64,000 nucleotides of DNA from NCBI RefSeq assembly GCF_001625575.1, contig NZ_AUXV01000056.1, positions 62,001-126,000 of the forward strand, written 5' to 3'. Below, piece by piece: positions 15,699 through 24,167 of the stretch. Under the pieces are notes generated by a model, which saw nothing but the letters and a program-made list of their open reading frames with translations, was not told where the DNA came from and made no database searches. The position numbers and the translations under genes are program-made. Within the stretch, counting starts at the first letter, position 1. The number at the start of each line of letters is the position of its first letter. The DNA is from Pseudoalteromonas luteoviolacea S2607. GTDB taxonomy: Bacteria; Pseudomonadota; Gammaproteobacteria; Enterobacterales; Alteromonadaceae.

Positions 15699-16594
15699 GT
15701 TTAGAATTAGTTTGCCCCGAGTCGGTAGAGGAAATAGAGCATCAAATTGAAAGCCTTGAGTCGGCACTACATATAGAGCTGCCTCAAAGTATTGATGACT
15801 GTATGGAGCAAGTTGTTTTTCTTGCCAACCGACAATTTTGCGACGGAGCTAAGATGGGAGTTCTTTTACTTTGGCTCAAATCGAATACGGAGCACGGCAA
15901 ATTCAATTCTCTATTACACGAGAGAAATATTCAAAAGCGCACGGCCCAGCGGGCAATGGCCATAGCCAGAATGTTGTTAGCTCTACCAAAACGCAAAAGC
16001 GACAAATTGTCGCATTTAAACTTGAACACACACCAACTTAACGAACTTACTAAAGTGCCAATCGAAACGCTTAAAGAGCTCGACGATGAAGACTATGAAG
16101 TACTGGCCGAGACGTCGGGTAATGCCATTAAACAGCAAGTCGCTGATTTGATGAAAGAGCGAGACGACCTACAAATAGCAGCTGCTCAAGCCATTAATGA
16201 CTTACAGCATGAAAAGCTGCGCAAGGTGCCACAAGTACGTTTTGACATGCATGTGTTTATTAGTGAAATACGCAAAGATGCCATTTGTAACACAGAGCTA
16301 TTAAACGAAGCGCTCGTAAACACCATTACACAGATCACGCAATTGTGTGATAACCGCCAGCTGGATTTAGATTCGCGAGTGAGTGCTGCGCAAGTTCTGC
16401 ATCATACCTGGGCTGCAATCTACACCCAAATAGGCACTGCGCTTGAGCGTTTAAGTGGCGAGTTTGCTGGGCACATTGAAGGCATTGAGCACCTACCGAA
16501 ATTTACCAAAGCAGAGTGGCAATACGTGGAAACAGAGCGTAACCGGCTGCTCGAACAGTTTTTACTCAACAAGCAAAGCAAGGAGATTAAGTAA
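15695..16594 (+). CDS. early phage protein of unknown function upstream of the transposase
   Basis: This 299-residue protein is largely helical. It has a region resembling plant-type or ParB-associated helical proteins of the DUF3102 kind (CDGAKMGVLLLWLKSNTEHG, then LHERNIQKRTAQRAMAIARML), followed by a coiled-coil-prone stretch with DLMKERDDLQIAAAQAINDL. The C-terminal half is predicted to be all helical. Its stop codon overlaps the transposase start as TAATG, so expression is likely coupled. A role in regulating or assisting transposition is suggested only by location. Confidence 0.5.
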   Translation: MSLELVCPESVEEIEHQIESLESALHIELPQSIDDCMEQVVFLANRQFCDGAKMGVLLLWLKSNTEHGKFNSLLHERNIQKRTAQRAMAIARMLLALPKRKSDKLSHLNLNTHQLNELTKVPIETLKELDDEDYEVLAETSGNAIKQQVADLMKERDDLQIAAAQAINDLQHEKLRKVPQVRFDMHVFISEIRKDAICNTELLNEALVNTITQITQLCDNRQLDLDSRVSAAQVLHHTWAAIYTQIGTALERLSGEFAGHIEGIEHLPKFTKAEWQYVETERNRLLEQFLLNKQSKEIK

Positions 16595-18240
16595 TGCATC
16601 CTGCTGTGATTAGATTTAACAACTTACCAGCCATTGTGAGCCAAAGTGCATGGTCAGAGGCCAGCGACAAAGCACGCAAAACGGCACAAAACCGAACGGC
16701 ACTGGTAAAGCATTGGCTATCTAGTGGCTTAAGTGTAGATAAGGCAAGAACAGCACTTATTGAGTCTTTAAATAGTGGGCTGGTAACACCTGCCATACAC
16801 CAAGCTGTGACCGACCTTGGTAAAGTGCCAACACGTGCAACAGCCTTTAATTGGGTTAATGCCTATAAGCTTGAAGGCGTTGAGGGTTTGCTACCCAAAC
16901 ACAAAGGCCGCATGCCTGCGCAGCCTAAATGGGCAGCAAGAGCGTTAGAGCTTTACCACTGTATTAACTCGCCCAGTTTTGCATTGGTTGCCGAAGACTT
17001 AAAAAAGCTGGGCTTTGATGCAACGGCAAGCCAAGTTAGGCGCTTTATTAATAGTATGCCGCACGAACTTGGTCCGCAAAGCCCTTACCGTATGGGTGCA
17101 AAGCTTTACCGCGAAAAGCACAAAGATTTTATTATTCGCTCCACTGAGCATATTGCCCCTGGGTTTATTTATAACGGCGACGGTCACCAAGTTGATGTGT
17201 ATGTGGCACACCCAAAAACAGGTAAAGCATGGCGCTTTGAGTTAACCGCGTTTCAAGATGTGGCGAGCCGCTGCATTGTTGGCTGGGAGATTAGCGAGTC
17301 TGAAAATGCCATTGCCACCATGACGGCGCTAACTCGCGCGATTCAAACCCATCAGCATATTCCTAGCATGTTGTATGTCGATAACGGCAGTGGTTATAAG
17401 TCTAAAATGATGTCTGACAAATGCTGTGGCATGTATGCACAGTTTGATATTGAGGTCATTTTTGCCATACCAGGTAATGCGCGTGCAAAGTGGATAGAGC
17501 GCTTTTTTAAACATATGGAAGAGCACGTGGGCAAACGCTTTGAAAGCTACTGCGGCCCAGACCACAACGAGCGCGAAAAGCTAAAACTGCTTAACGATGT
17601 TAAAAAAGGCAAGCGCGAGCTGCCATCTTTAGAGCAATGGATTGCCGAGTTTAAAGCGTTTTTGGACCATTACCACAACAGCCCACATCCAGAAATTAAG
17701 GGCAAAACCCGCATGCAAGTATGGGAAGAAGGGCTCATTCAAGAGCAGCCCGCCATAGCCGACTTTGTGGTCTTGCCAAGAACCAAAGTTAAAGTGGCTC
17801 GTGGCCAAATCAAACTACACAAACGCGTTTATACCGCTGACTACCTATTTCAATTTAACGGTAAAGAGCTGGTTGCAGGTTATGACTTGCACGACGACAC
17901 CTACCTTGTGCTGTATGAGCAAACTGGCGAATTCATTATGAATTGCCGCATTAAAAACAAGGTTGAGGCATTGCCAACAAGCCGAATTGAAGAAGCCGAC
18001 CTTAAGCGACTGCAAGGCCAAGAAAAGCGTATTCAAAACCAGCTTTCTGAAAAGCGTGCAAGAGCCGACCAAAAACGTGTGATTGACGTAGACGCAGTTG
18101 AAGAACTGGCCGCAGATGTTGACGCCATTCCTGAAATTGAACCTGAAGTATTAAACATGGACCTCTCTGACTTTGAGGTTGAACACTTTGAAGCCGCTCA
18201 GGCCAACTACCAAATAGATTTAGGAGACCTTCATGAGTAA
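16594..18240 (+). CDS. Mu A-like DDE transposase
   Basis: This 548-residue protein is the transposase that integrates and replicates the phage. Helix-turn-helix segments in the first 150 residues should bind the phage ends. The catalytic core shows D196 (YNGDGHQVDVYV), D263 (LYVDNGSGYKSK) and E302 (AKWIERFFKHMEEH), matching the DDE triad of the rve/MuA family. After the core comes a beta-barrel-like domain (KVKVARGQIKLHKRVYTADY), and a charged acidic C-terminus. It overlaps the following ATPase gene by eight bases. All key residues are present, so it looks functional. Confidence 0.9.
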   Translation: MHPAVIRFNNLPAIVSQSAWSEASDKARKTAQNRTALVKHWLSSGLSVDKARTALIESLNSGLVTPAIHQAVTDLGKVPTRATAFNWVNAYKLEGVEGLLPKHKGRMPAQPKWAARALELYHCINSPSFALVAEDLKKLGFDATASQVRRFINSMPHELGPQSPYRMGAKLYREKHKDFIIRSTEHIAPGFIYNGDGHQVDVYVAHPKTGKAWRFELTAFQDVASRCIVGWEISESENAIATMTALTRAIQTHQHIPSMLYVDNGSGYKSKMMSDKCCGMYAQFDIEVIFAIPGNARAKWIERFFKHMEEHVGKRFESYCGPDHNEREKLKLLNDVKKGKRELPSLEQWIAEFKAFLDHYHNSPHPEIKGKTRMQVWEEGLIQEQPAIADFVVLPRTKVKVARGQIKLHKRVYTADYLFQFNGKELVAGYDLHDDTYLVLYEQTGEFIMNCRIKNKVEALPTSRIEEADLKRLQGQEKRIQNQLSEKRARADQKRVIDVDAVEELAADVDAIPEIEPEVLNMDLSDFEVEHFEAAQANYQIDLGDLHE

Positions 18241-19471
18241 ATTCACTAGCCATTACAGCGACGAGCAACAAATTCAAGTAAAGCTAATAAACGAAGAGAT
18301 TGATTTTTACGCCCTTGGCCCACAGGACTATTGCTTTGGTTATGACTTGAACCAAGTAAACGCAGTACTTACTGGCAAGTCGCCAATTAACCCTAAAAAG
18401 CTACTGGGAGTTTTGTGGGCGCACTTTTTTGGCGACTTTGACCCTAAAGAATTTAGTACTGAGAGCGGCTTTTCGGATTGTTACAACGCCAATGACAAGT
18501 TACTTGTTGCGCGTATTAAAAAGCGCATGACCGATGAAGACATAGTAAACCAAGGGGTAAACAGCACTTATATTGCCAAGAAGATTAATAAGTCGGCCTC
18601 GACAATAAGCCAGTTGCTCTCTGGTAAGTATGCGGCAAGCCCAACTAAGTACTTACATGACATATACGCGATTGTCGCACCCGCTGGGACCGATGCGGCA
18701 GACGACAATACAAATGACGACAGACCGGTTATTACCATTCGATACGGCGAAGTACCGTTTGTGCCTACCAGTGTCGCGAAGATGATTAGCATGGCGTGCG
18801 AACACGCGAGAGCAAGGCGTCGTTTTGCGGTGGTTGCTGGCCAAGCAGGCATAGGCAAAAGCAAAGGACTAGAGCGCTACTGTGAAGAAAACTCACAAGC
18901 CATTTTGATTGTGGGCAGTGAGCAAACGACTAGTAAACATGTGATCGAAAACCTATGCAGTGCTTTAGGTTTACCACGTAAAGCGAATGTTGCTAAAAAC
19001 ATCGAGAACATTGTTAGAACTATTGAGAACACAGAGCGCATCATTCTGTTAGATGAAGCCGACAAATGTAAGCCTAATGCGTTAGACCCACTTAGAACCA
19101 TTTCGGATGCTGCAAAGGTTGGGGTGTGTTTGATTGGCAATATTCAGCTGGTAGACAAACTGCAAACCAATGAGCGTTACGAGTTGATTTCGTCTCGTGT
19201 GTGCTTTTGGCCAAAACCCATTGGTGAAGTACCTGTAGAAGACATCAAAAACCTATTCAATGAATTAACCCAAGGCACTGTGCCGCTTGAGTCGAACGAT
19301 GACCAGTGGTGGCAATGGTTGCATAAAAGGGTAGAGGGAAATTCTAGGCTCCTAGTCGAAAACCTGCTCCCTCATATCCTGAGTCACAGCCGGAAAAACC
19401 CAAACAAAAAGTTAGACAAGCTCTTGGTGAACTCAATCTTCGCCAATGTTCTGAATCAACAAGCTGTTTAA
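18233..19471 (+). CDS. Mu B-like transposition ATPase
   Basis: This 412-residue AAA+ protein pairs with the transposase to select targets and activate strand transfer. Walker A is GQAGIGKS at residues 203-210 and Walker B is RIILLDEADK at about 276. An additional helix-turn-helix-like segment lies at about residues 105-130 (NSTYIAKKINKSASTISQLL), as in MuB, and a C-terminal helical domain follows. Compared with Mu B (312 residues) it has an extra N-terminal region of about 90 residues. It overlaps the transposase gene, indicating coupled expression. Confidence 0.85.
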   Translation: MSKFTSHYSDEQQIQVKLINEEIDFYALGPQDYCFGYDLNQVNAVLTGKSPINPKKLLGVLWAHFFGDFDPKEFSTESGFSDCYNANDKLLVARIKKRMTDEDIVNQGVNSTYIAKKINKSASTISQLLSGKYAASPTKYLHDIYAIVAPAGTDAADDNTNDDRPVITIRYGEVPFVPTSVAKMISMACEHARARRRFAVVAGQAGIGKSKGLERYCEENSQAILIVGSEQTTSKHVIENLCSALGLPRKANVAKNIENIVRTIENTERIILLDEADKCKPNALDPLRTISDAAKVGVCLIGNIQLVDKLQTNERYELISSRVCFWPKPIGEVPVEDIKNLFNELTQGTVPLESNDDQWWQWLHKRVEGNSRLLVENLLPHILSHSRKNPNKKLDKLLVNSIFANVLNQQAV

Positions 19472-19518
19472 AGCAACGAGCCTAGCTGCAACTGGGCTCA
19501 TTAATTAAGGAAAACACC

Positions 19519-19875
19519 ATGTTAAGAGTAAAGATATATCACCATACCTTTGGCGGTCATTTTGTATTAAACGACACGCTTACCGACCAACACATGCTGA
19601 GTGTTTTAGCCACAGTGGACCCATGCGGGACCATTTTAGATGGCGTAAACGGCAATGTACCAGCGGCGTTTTGTATTTTCCTTGGGCAAAGGTTATACGA
19701 GTGCAAGCAGATAGCCAAGGTTAATTTAGAGGTAAGTTTTACCAAAGAATTTACCAACCGTTTTGGTCACATAGCGACTTTATGCGTTGATGACACCAAA
19801 CCTTGGGACTTTGATATTGAGGAGTTTGCAGTATTTCCAGAGCACCGAGTAGAACGTGTGGAGAAAGCAGCATGA
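19519..19875 (+). CDS. early phage protein of unknown function
   Basis: This 118-residue protein lies between the MuB-like ATPase and GemA. It appears to be an alpha/beta protein (MLRVKIYHHTFGGHFVLND; KVNLEVSFTKEFTNRFGH) with no recognisable catalytic motif. AAGGAA precedes the ATG. It overlaps the next start as ATGA. In Mu-like phages the gap between B and gemA often carries small variable genes, and this is one such gene. A Gam-type nuclease inhibitor would be expected near here, but the sequence does not resemble Gam. Confidence 0.5.
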   Translation: MLRVKIYHHTFGGHFVLNDTLTDQHMLSVLATVDPCGTILDGVNGNVPAAFCIFLGQRLYECKQIAKVNLEVSFTKEFTNRFGHIATLCVDDTKPWDFDIEEFAVFPEHRVERVEKAA

Positions 19876-20258
19876 ACCCGATGATTAAAGCAATCAAAAC
19901 CGCACAGCGAGCGGCAGGCATTGACCAGGTATGCCATGTGAAAAACGTTAAGCAAATTAGTGGTGGGCTAACCAATAGCTGTACGGGGCTGACTCAAAAC
20001 CAGCAACGGGCACTGCTCAAGCGCTATCAGCAAATGGTCCCTAAGCAAGATTTGCCAAAGCAACTTAAGCTAATTTATAGCCTTTGGGGCCAGCTGGCCC
20101 GTGCGGGAAAAGTGAAACAAGACTCAAAACAAGCATGTGATGCCTTTTGTGAGAAGTTTTGTGACGGTAAGCGCCTATATAATGCCGAAGGTCACTGGCA
20201 AGCAGTGACTGAGATATTAAAACAGTGGTTAAATCGTAAGGAGACGAATCATGCCTAA
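19872..20258 (+). CDS. gemA: GemA (gp16-like) regulatory protein
   Basis: This 128-residue protein matches the Mu gp16/GemA family. The diagnostic region is LKLIYSLWGQLARAGKVKQD followed by ACDAFCEKFCDG and AEGHWQAVTEILKQWL, as in other family members. In Mu GemA alters host gene expression and DNA supercoiling through effects on gyrase during early growth. Here it starts with an ATGA overlap with the preceding gene and overlaps the next small gene by eight bases. Confidence 0.75.
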   Translation: MNPMIKAIKTAQRAAGIDQVCHVKNVKQISGGLTNSCTGLTQNQQRALLKRYQQMVPKQDLPKQLKLIYSLWGQLARAGKVKQDSKQACDAFCEKFCDGKRLYNAEGHWQAVTEILKQWLNRKETNHA

Positions 20259-20442
20259 AGGCGAATCAATTGTTATCAACCCAGACAGGCCGCTTTTTGA
20301 AGAAGCGCAATACGACAACTTACCGCCAAGTATTAAGCGTATTGGTAAGCTTAGGACCAAATGGGATGAAACAAGAGAAATGCAGGCCGCATCAAATGAG
20401 TTCAGTATTGAGTCGCTCCTAGAGGAATTAGACGATGGCTGA
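20251..20442 (+). CDS. small early phage protein of unknown function
   Basis: This 63-residue charged protein overlaps gemA by eight bases and the mor-like gene by eight bases, so it is very likely translated. AAGGAG lies a few bases before its start. The sequence has an acidic C-terminus (IESLLEELDDG) and no domain I recognise. Confidence 0.55.
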   Translation: MPKGESIVINPDRPLFEEAQYDNLPPSIKRIGKLRTKWDETREMQAASNEFSIESLLEELDDG

Positions 20443-20851
20443 GCATGAGTTGGATGTGTCTTTGCTACCACATGGGCTTAGATTATTTGTAGTAACTATG
20501 GGGCTGGATGATGCAGTAAAAGCCTTAAGTGAAGAGCAGGGCAACTTGTTTTTTATTCCCGATACGCCAACGCCTAACCACGAATTTTGTAAGCGGTTTA
20601 GCGTTGATATGGCAAGGGCGTTATCTAACCATGCAGGTAGTACTTACCAAATACCAAAGTTGGACAAGATTTTAATCCAGCTTAGAAACATTAAGATAAG
20701 ACAGGAGTTTAAGCAGGGCGCTTCAGTCCAAAATTTAGTAAGACGCTATAAGTTGACCAGACAAATGATCAACTTAATAGTGACCTCCGAAGCCGATGGC
20801 GCACCGATTTTAGTAGGCGATGCGCATAAGCAAATGGAGTTGAAGTTGTAG
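20435..20851 (+). CDS. mor: Mor/C-family transcription activator
   Basis: This 138-residue protein matches the Mor/C activator family. The N-terminal part is the dimerisation region; the C-terminal part carries the helix-turn-helix (IKIRQEFKQGASVQNLVRRY then KLTRQMINLIV). It is the last early gene and the only member of this family in the window, so it probably activates both late promoters found here, combining the roles of Mor and C in Mu. It ends just upstream of a stem-loop. A second activator outside the window cannot be excluded. Confidence 0.8.
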   Translation: MAEHELDVSLLPHGLRLFVVTMGLDDAVKALSEEQGNLFFIPDTPTPNHEFCKRFSVDMARALSNHAGSTYQIPKLDKILIQLRNIKIRQEFKQGASVQNLVRRYKLTRQMINLIVTSEADGAPILVGDAHKQMELKL

Positions 20852-21171
20852 GTTTGTGATCAGCCTTCGTTGTTAGGTGTGGGGGCTGGTTTTTATGATT
20901 CTTGAATATGGCCTATCAGATTTTATTTTCGCGTAGGAAAAAGTGAGTTAGTTATATTACTAAATTAGAAACTCACCAATTACTTCCAGTATGGTAAACC
21001 ACTAAGTAATTCTATTGTGATACTCCCAAGCACCTATGAGACTAACCTTTAACTACCTATTATCACAAAGAAGTGCTAACTAGAAATTATGTATACTTCT
21101 GAGTTAGCGACTGTGCTCGTTCAAAAAGTAACGATCTAGAGAGAGCGTGAAAATACTGACATCGAATCCTA
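20852..21171. terminator. intergenic region with terminator of the early operon
   Basis: After the mor stop, CAGCC (20861) pairs with GGCTG (20884) and is followed by TTTTTA, a plausible Rho-independent terminator for the early operon. GTGAGTTAGT near 20944 and ACTCACC near 20972 form another stem. The remaining sequence is AT-rich and shows no gene. It separates the early operon from the oppositely oriented HNH/ATPase pair. Confidence 0.5.
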
Positions 21172-21837
21172 TCAACCTATACCTATACAATCATGCAGCA
21201 TCGGCCCTAGCTCTTCATCTTCCAAAATGCACCAACTTATAAATGCGCTGTATGGAGAAGAAGGTGTTAGGAGGAGTTTGATTCGCTCAACGGCTATATC
21301 TTTTTCATCGGGTAAAGCTAGTGGTTCATAGTACTTGTTCAACTGTTTTAACAACAAGTTATATTGATCATACACTTTGCGTCTGAGGGATGAAGCCGTA
21401 TATGCCTTGTTTTGCGTGTGCTCACTATTAAAGACTCGGTTTAGAAGTTCTGCCGTTAATTTAGTCTTATCATCATCACTTTGAGCTTCAATTTGGAGCT
21501 TTCTAGCATATGGGGTTAATGGTGGCTTATGTTTAATCGCACGAACGACATCGATATCAGGATCACAACAGTCCAAAAGGTCATCAAACTTAGTTAGCTT
21601 AATGTTATTACACCGACCACAAGATAAGTACAAATTATTCCAATCGTACTTTAAATCCTCATCCCCCTTATGTGGTACAAAGTGTTCGACATTGATTTCT
21701 AAAGGAGCACTAGTTTCACATATATAACATTTTTTATGAAACACCTTTTTTAAGGCGTCCCAAACATCTTCTGAGTCATATTTTCTTTTTCCAGCCAGTG
21801 AAGTAGGAGCTGGTTCATTTCTAACTACATTGAACAT
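21172..21837 (-). CDS. ptuB: Septu HNH endonuclease PtuB
   Basis: This 221-residue protein has an HNH nuclease domain with zinc ligands: C37 and C40 (CYICE), E51-H52 with H56 (EHFVPHKG), DWNNLYLSCGRCN with N68, C73 and C76. The pattern matches the TIGR02646-type HNH of PtuB. Together with the upstream ATPase it forms the two-gene Septu antiphage system, in which the ATPase complex controls a nuclease that degrades nucleic acid on infection. Its ribosome-binding site AAGGAGG is formed by the last codons of ptuA, four bases separate the genes, and no reverse transcriptase of the related retron systems is present. The pair reads against the phage operons. Confidence 0.8.
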   Translation of the reverse strand: MFNVVRNEPAPTSLAGKRKYDSEDVWDALKKVFHKKCYICETSAPLEINVEHFVPHKGDEDLKYDWNNLYLSCGRCNNIKLTKFDDLLDCCDPDIDVVRAIKHKPPLTPYARKLQIEAQSDDDKTKLTAELLNRVFNSEHTQNKAYTASSLRRKVYDQYNLLLKQLNKYYEPLALPDEKDIAVERIKLLLTPSSPYSAFISWCILEDEELGPMLHDCIGIG

Positions 21838-21841
21838 GCTA

Positions 21842-23086
21842 CTACCTCCTTGCTTTGTTGATCGCTAATTTTGCTGAATTAACAAAGTAAAGTGATTCAG
21901 AATCTAATGAATTTTCATCTGGTGGTAACTGAGCTAAAAGTGACTGGACCTCTTCGACATCAATCGTGGGCTGGTCTAATAGCCTGGCTAGAGCTTCAAT
22001 ATTTTGTTGAAGTATACTAGAAATTGGAAGTACGCCGAATAAACCTTCAAGTACGGATTCGTAAGAGTACATTGATAGATTTTCGACCTGCTCTCGTTTT
22101 GATAGATCGTAAATCACTGCATCATCAATCGATGAGACAACAAACGGAGAATGAGTCGATACGATGAACTGAACTCTCGGAAATGCCTGAGTAAGAAATG
22201 ATAAGATTTTCTTTTGCAATGAAACATGAAGGTGAGCATCAATTTCATCAATCAATACCACCCCAGTTAGCTCTTCGGGGTCTATTGAGCGTAGAGATAC
22301 CTTAGTAATTAGATCTGCATACACAGCCATAATCGACGAGAAACCAGAAGATAATGTTTGGAATGTGTACGGTTCTTTGTGTGGTTGATGGATCTCGAAA
22401 GAGAACGAGTCTGATTTAAAAACTAGCTCAAGATCTCTATCTTCAAAAAGGTTTTGTAAATCGGTCTCTAGCTTAGTAAACCACTTATCAATCCGTGCCG
22501 CTTCTGTAGGGTCGTTGTTGATTTTTTCTGACTCGGAAAAAGCCTGATTCGCTTTTTGCGTGACTAAGAATTGTTCAAATAATGATGAGGTACTGGCTTG
22601 CTTATTTGCATTTTTAACTGCCTGTTTGTCTTGCTCTCTTAAGCTGCTAATACTCGAAACCGAAGACGGCTTAACAATTTCAGATTTTCTCATCGCTTCA
22701 AACTCAATTAAAAGAGCTTTTAGCTCTTGATAGTTCAGAATGAACTCATCAAGGTTACTAATTTCTAATGGCGGATTCCTTATTTCTTCAATCTGTCGGG
22801 TATAAAGCTCTGCTTTTTGCGTGAAGAGCTGATAGTGTTGATGAGCAGGGCCGATGTTACTAAGGTTATCTTGACTGGATTTCAATTTCATTTCAACTTC
22901 AGCTAAATTGAAATTTTGACGGGCGACAACTGAGCCTTGCAGCTTTTCATAAATAAACTTCAGCAACTGTGTCTTACCGCAACCGTTACCACCCGTTAAA
23001 ATCAGTGTTTTACCGTTGACGTCTATATTTACTTCTTTATCAGAGTAAGGAATCTTTGTTTTAATTTTAGTTAGATAGCCTGACAT
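21842..23086 (-). CDS. ptuA: Septu ATPase PtuA
   Basis: This 414-residue protein is an AAA/ABC-type ATPase of the OLD/RecF-like kind. Walker A is GGNGCGKT at residues 32-39. A central coiled-coil-like insert (about 60-180) is followed by the signature region (LSSGFSSIMAVYADLI), Walker B (GVVLIDEIDAHLH) and a switch histidine in FIVSTHSPFVVSSI. The size and the following HNH gene match PtuA of Septu. A TATAAT box at 23114-23119 (minus strand) lies about 28 bases before the ATG, so the module probably has its own constitutive promoter, active in the lysogen. Confidence 0.8.
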   Translation of the reverse strand: MSGYLTKIKTKIPYSDKEVNIDVNGKTLILTGGNGCGKTQLLKFIYEKLQGSVVARQNFNLAEVEMKLKSSQDNLSNIGPAHQHYQLFTQKAELYTRQIEEIRNPPLEISNLDEFILNYQELKALLIEFEAMRKSEIVKPSSVSSISSLREQDKQAVKNANKQASTSSLFEQFLVTQKANQAFSESEKINNDPTEAARIDKWFTKLETDLQNLFEDRDLELVFKSDSFSFEIHQPHKEPYTFQTLSSGFSSIMAVYADLITKVSLRSIDPEELTGVVLIDEIDAHLHVSLQKKILSFLTQAFPRVQFIVSTHSPFVVSSIDDAVIYDLSKREQVENLSMYSYESVLEGLFGVLPISSILQQNIEALARLLDQPTIDVEEVQSLLAQLPPDENSLDSESLYFVNSAKLAINKARR

Positions 23087-23509
23087 ATCTTTCCCTCAAG
23101 TGATACTAATTTGATTATATAGCATTGAGTTGACATATATTATAGTGGTAAGGCCAAATTCAACGAAAAAATTCGTTTCTAAGCCTCTAGAGCCTTATAG
23201 GCAGTATTATCTAAAATGGTTTAGAACTGAATAATATACAAAAGTATGTTCAACCACCTGTTGCTCAAATTATTCTTATGATGGTTTGCTTTTACCCAAA
23301 CTCACTTTGGGGCAGGAATGAGTTAGCCAAATATCCGCGTGGGAGCATTACCAAACATTGTAATCAAAAAACGAGGGTTGCGGCTGCCAAATTTTTACTT
23401 TAGCCTAATATATCGGCTTTACCTCAAAGCACCGTAAAACATTTTACACCTAATTTCCCACTCCTAATTTGCCAGACTAGCCATGTGATCAACCACATGT
23501 GGAAATGGC
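23087..23509. other. intergenic region with divergent ptuAB and late promoters
   Basis: The left part carries the proposed ptuAB promoter (TATAAT on the minus strand at 23114-23119). The right part carries the late promoter element at 23434-23457. Between them, at 23140-23400, no gene or strong structure is seen. GCCTAATATA near 23403 is another partial match to the CCTAA half-sites. Confidence 0.5.
23434..23457 (+). promoter_or_regulatory. late promoter element of the lysis/terminase operon (Plys-like)
   Basis: GTAAAACATTTTAC followed by ACCTAATTTC matches the element upstream of gene I at 23 of 24 positions. The distance from the first base to the ATG of the downstream gene is 76 bases in both cases. 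The dyad is the probable Mor/C-type activator site. ACCTAA overlaps the dyad's right flank, and a further CCTAATTTG follows at 23463, both resembling early operator half-sites. Confidence 0.7.
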
Positions 23510-23926
23510 ATGGAAAAACTAAAACAACAACTGATTGGCCATGAAGGATACGAGCATAAAGTGTATGTTTGCCCCGGTGGCTACCAATCGATAGGCGTCG
23601 GCAGAAACCTTGAAAAAAGAGGCCTGACAGACGAAGAAATTCATTACCTGCTTAATAACGATATTGCCGATTTTACTGCCCAAGTAGAAAAGCACATCGA
23701 TACCTCAAAATGTAACCCCGCCCGCAAAGCTGTGCTGATAAATATGGCCTTTAATCTTGGCATTCATGGCTTGTTAGCTTTTAAAAAGACCATAGCAGCC
23801 GTAGAGCGCGGCGACTGGGATACCGCTGTTGTTGAAATGTTCGATAGCCGCTGGGCTGTGCAAGTTGGTGAGCGAGCTGACCAGTTGGCGGAGCAGATGA
23901 AGACTGGGGAATGGTATGACGCCTGA
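23510..23926 (+). CDS. endolysin, T4-type lysozyme (GH24)
   Basis: This 138-residue protein matches phage lysozymes that cleave peptidoglycan during lysis. The catalytic region is GHEGYEHKVYVCPGGYQSIG; the glutamate in HEG aligns with T4 E11, and cysteine takes the place of T4 D20, a variant found in many phage lysozymes of this family. The C-terminal domain with AFNLGIHGLLAFKKTIAAVE is typical. There is no signal-anchor segment, so release into the periplasm would require the neighbouring holin-like protein. It is the first gene of the rightward late operon. Confidence 0.9.
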   Translation: MEKLKQQLIGHEGYEHKVYVCPGGYQSIGVGRNLEKRGLTDEEIHYLLNNDIADFTAQVEKHIDTSKCNPARKAVLINMAFNLGIHGLLAFKKTIAAVERGDWDTAVVEMFDSRWAVQVGERADQLAEQMKTGEWYDA

Positions 23927-24167
23927 ACAAGAGAATCAGTTGTTTCAGTCAATTGGCCAGATACAAGCAACCCAAACATCTATTTTGAATGAAGTTAGGC
24001 AGATAAAAACTGACCTCAATGCCCGTGTAGATAAGCTTGAAACACGCGTGGAGAAAATCGAAGACAAGGTAACGCACAACCGAATTAAAATTGCATCGAT
24101 GGGTGGTGGCGCTGGCTTAGTCGTAGCCATAGCAGCTGAAGCGTTAAAACTCGGTGGGGGCTCTTGA
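23916..24167 (+). CDS. holin-like coiled-coil membrane protein
   Basis: This 83-residue protein has a long amphipathic coiled-coil segment (RQIKTDLNARVDKLETRVEK) followed by one membrane segment (ASMGGGAGLVVAIAAEALKL). That topology fits XhlA-type haemolysin/holin-like proteins, and it overlaps the lysozyme gene by 11 bases and the terminase small subunit start. A role in releasing the lysozyme is inferred from topology and position. A spanin pair was not recognised. Confidence 0.55.
   Translation: MTPEQENQLFQSIGQIQATQTSILNEVRQIKTDLNARVDKLETRVEKIEDKVTHNRIKIASMGGGAGLVVAIAAEALKLGGGS

Noticed and set aside
21172..23086. Retron-type defence system instead of Septu
   Set aside because: ATPase/HNH pairs also occur with retrons, but no reverse transcriptase or plausible msr/msd region is present in the flanks at 20.85-21.17 kb or 23.09-23.5 kb.
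6205..23457. The two late elements as inversion sites of a switch
   Set aside because: They are inverted copies and could recombine, but 24 bp is short, no invertase gene is seen, and the matching distance to both start codons is better explained as promoter function.
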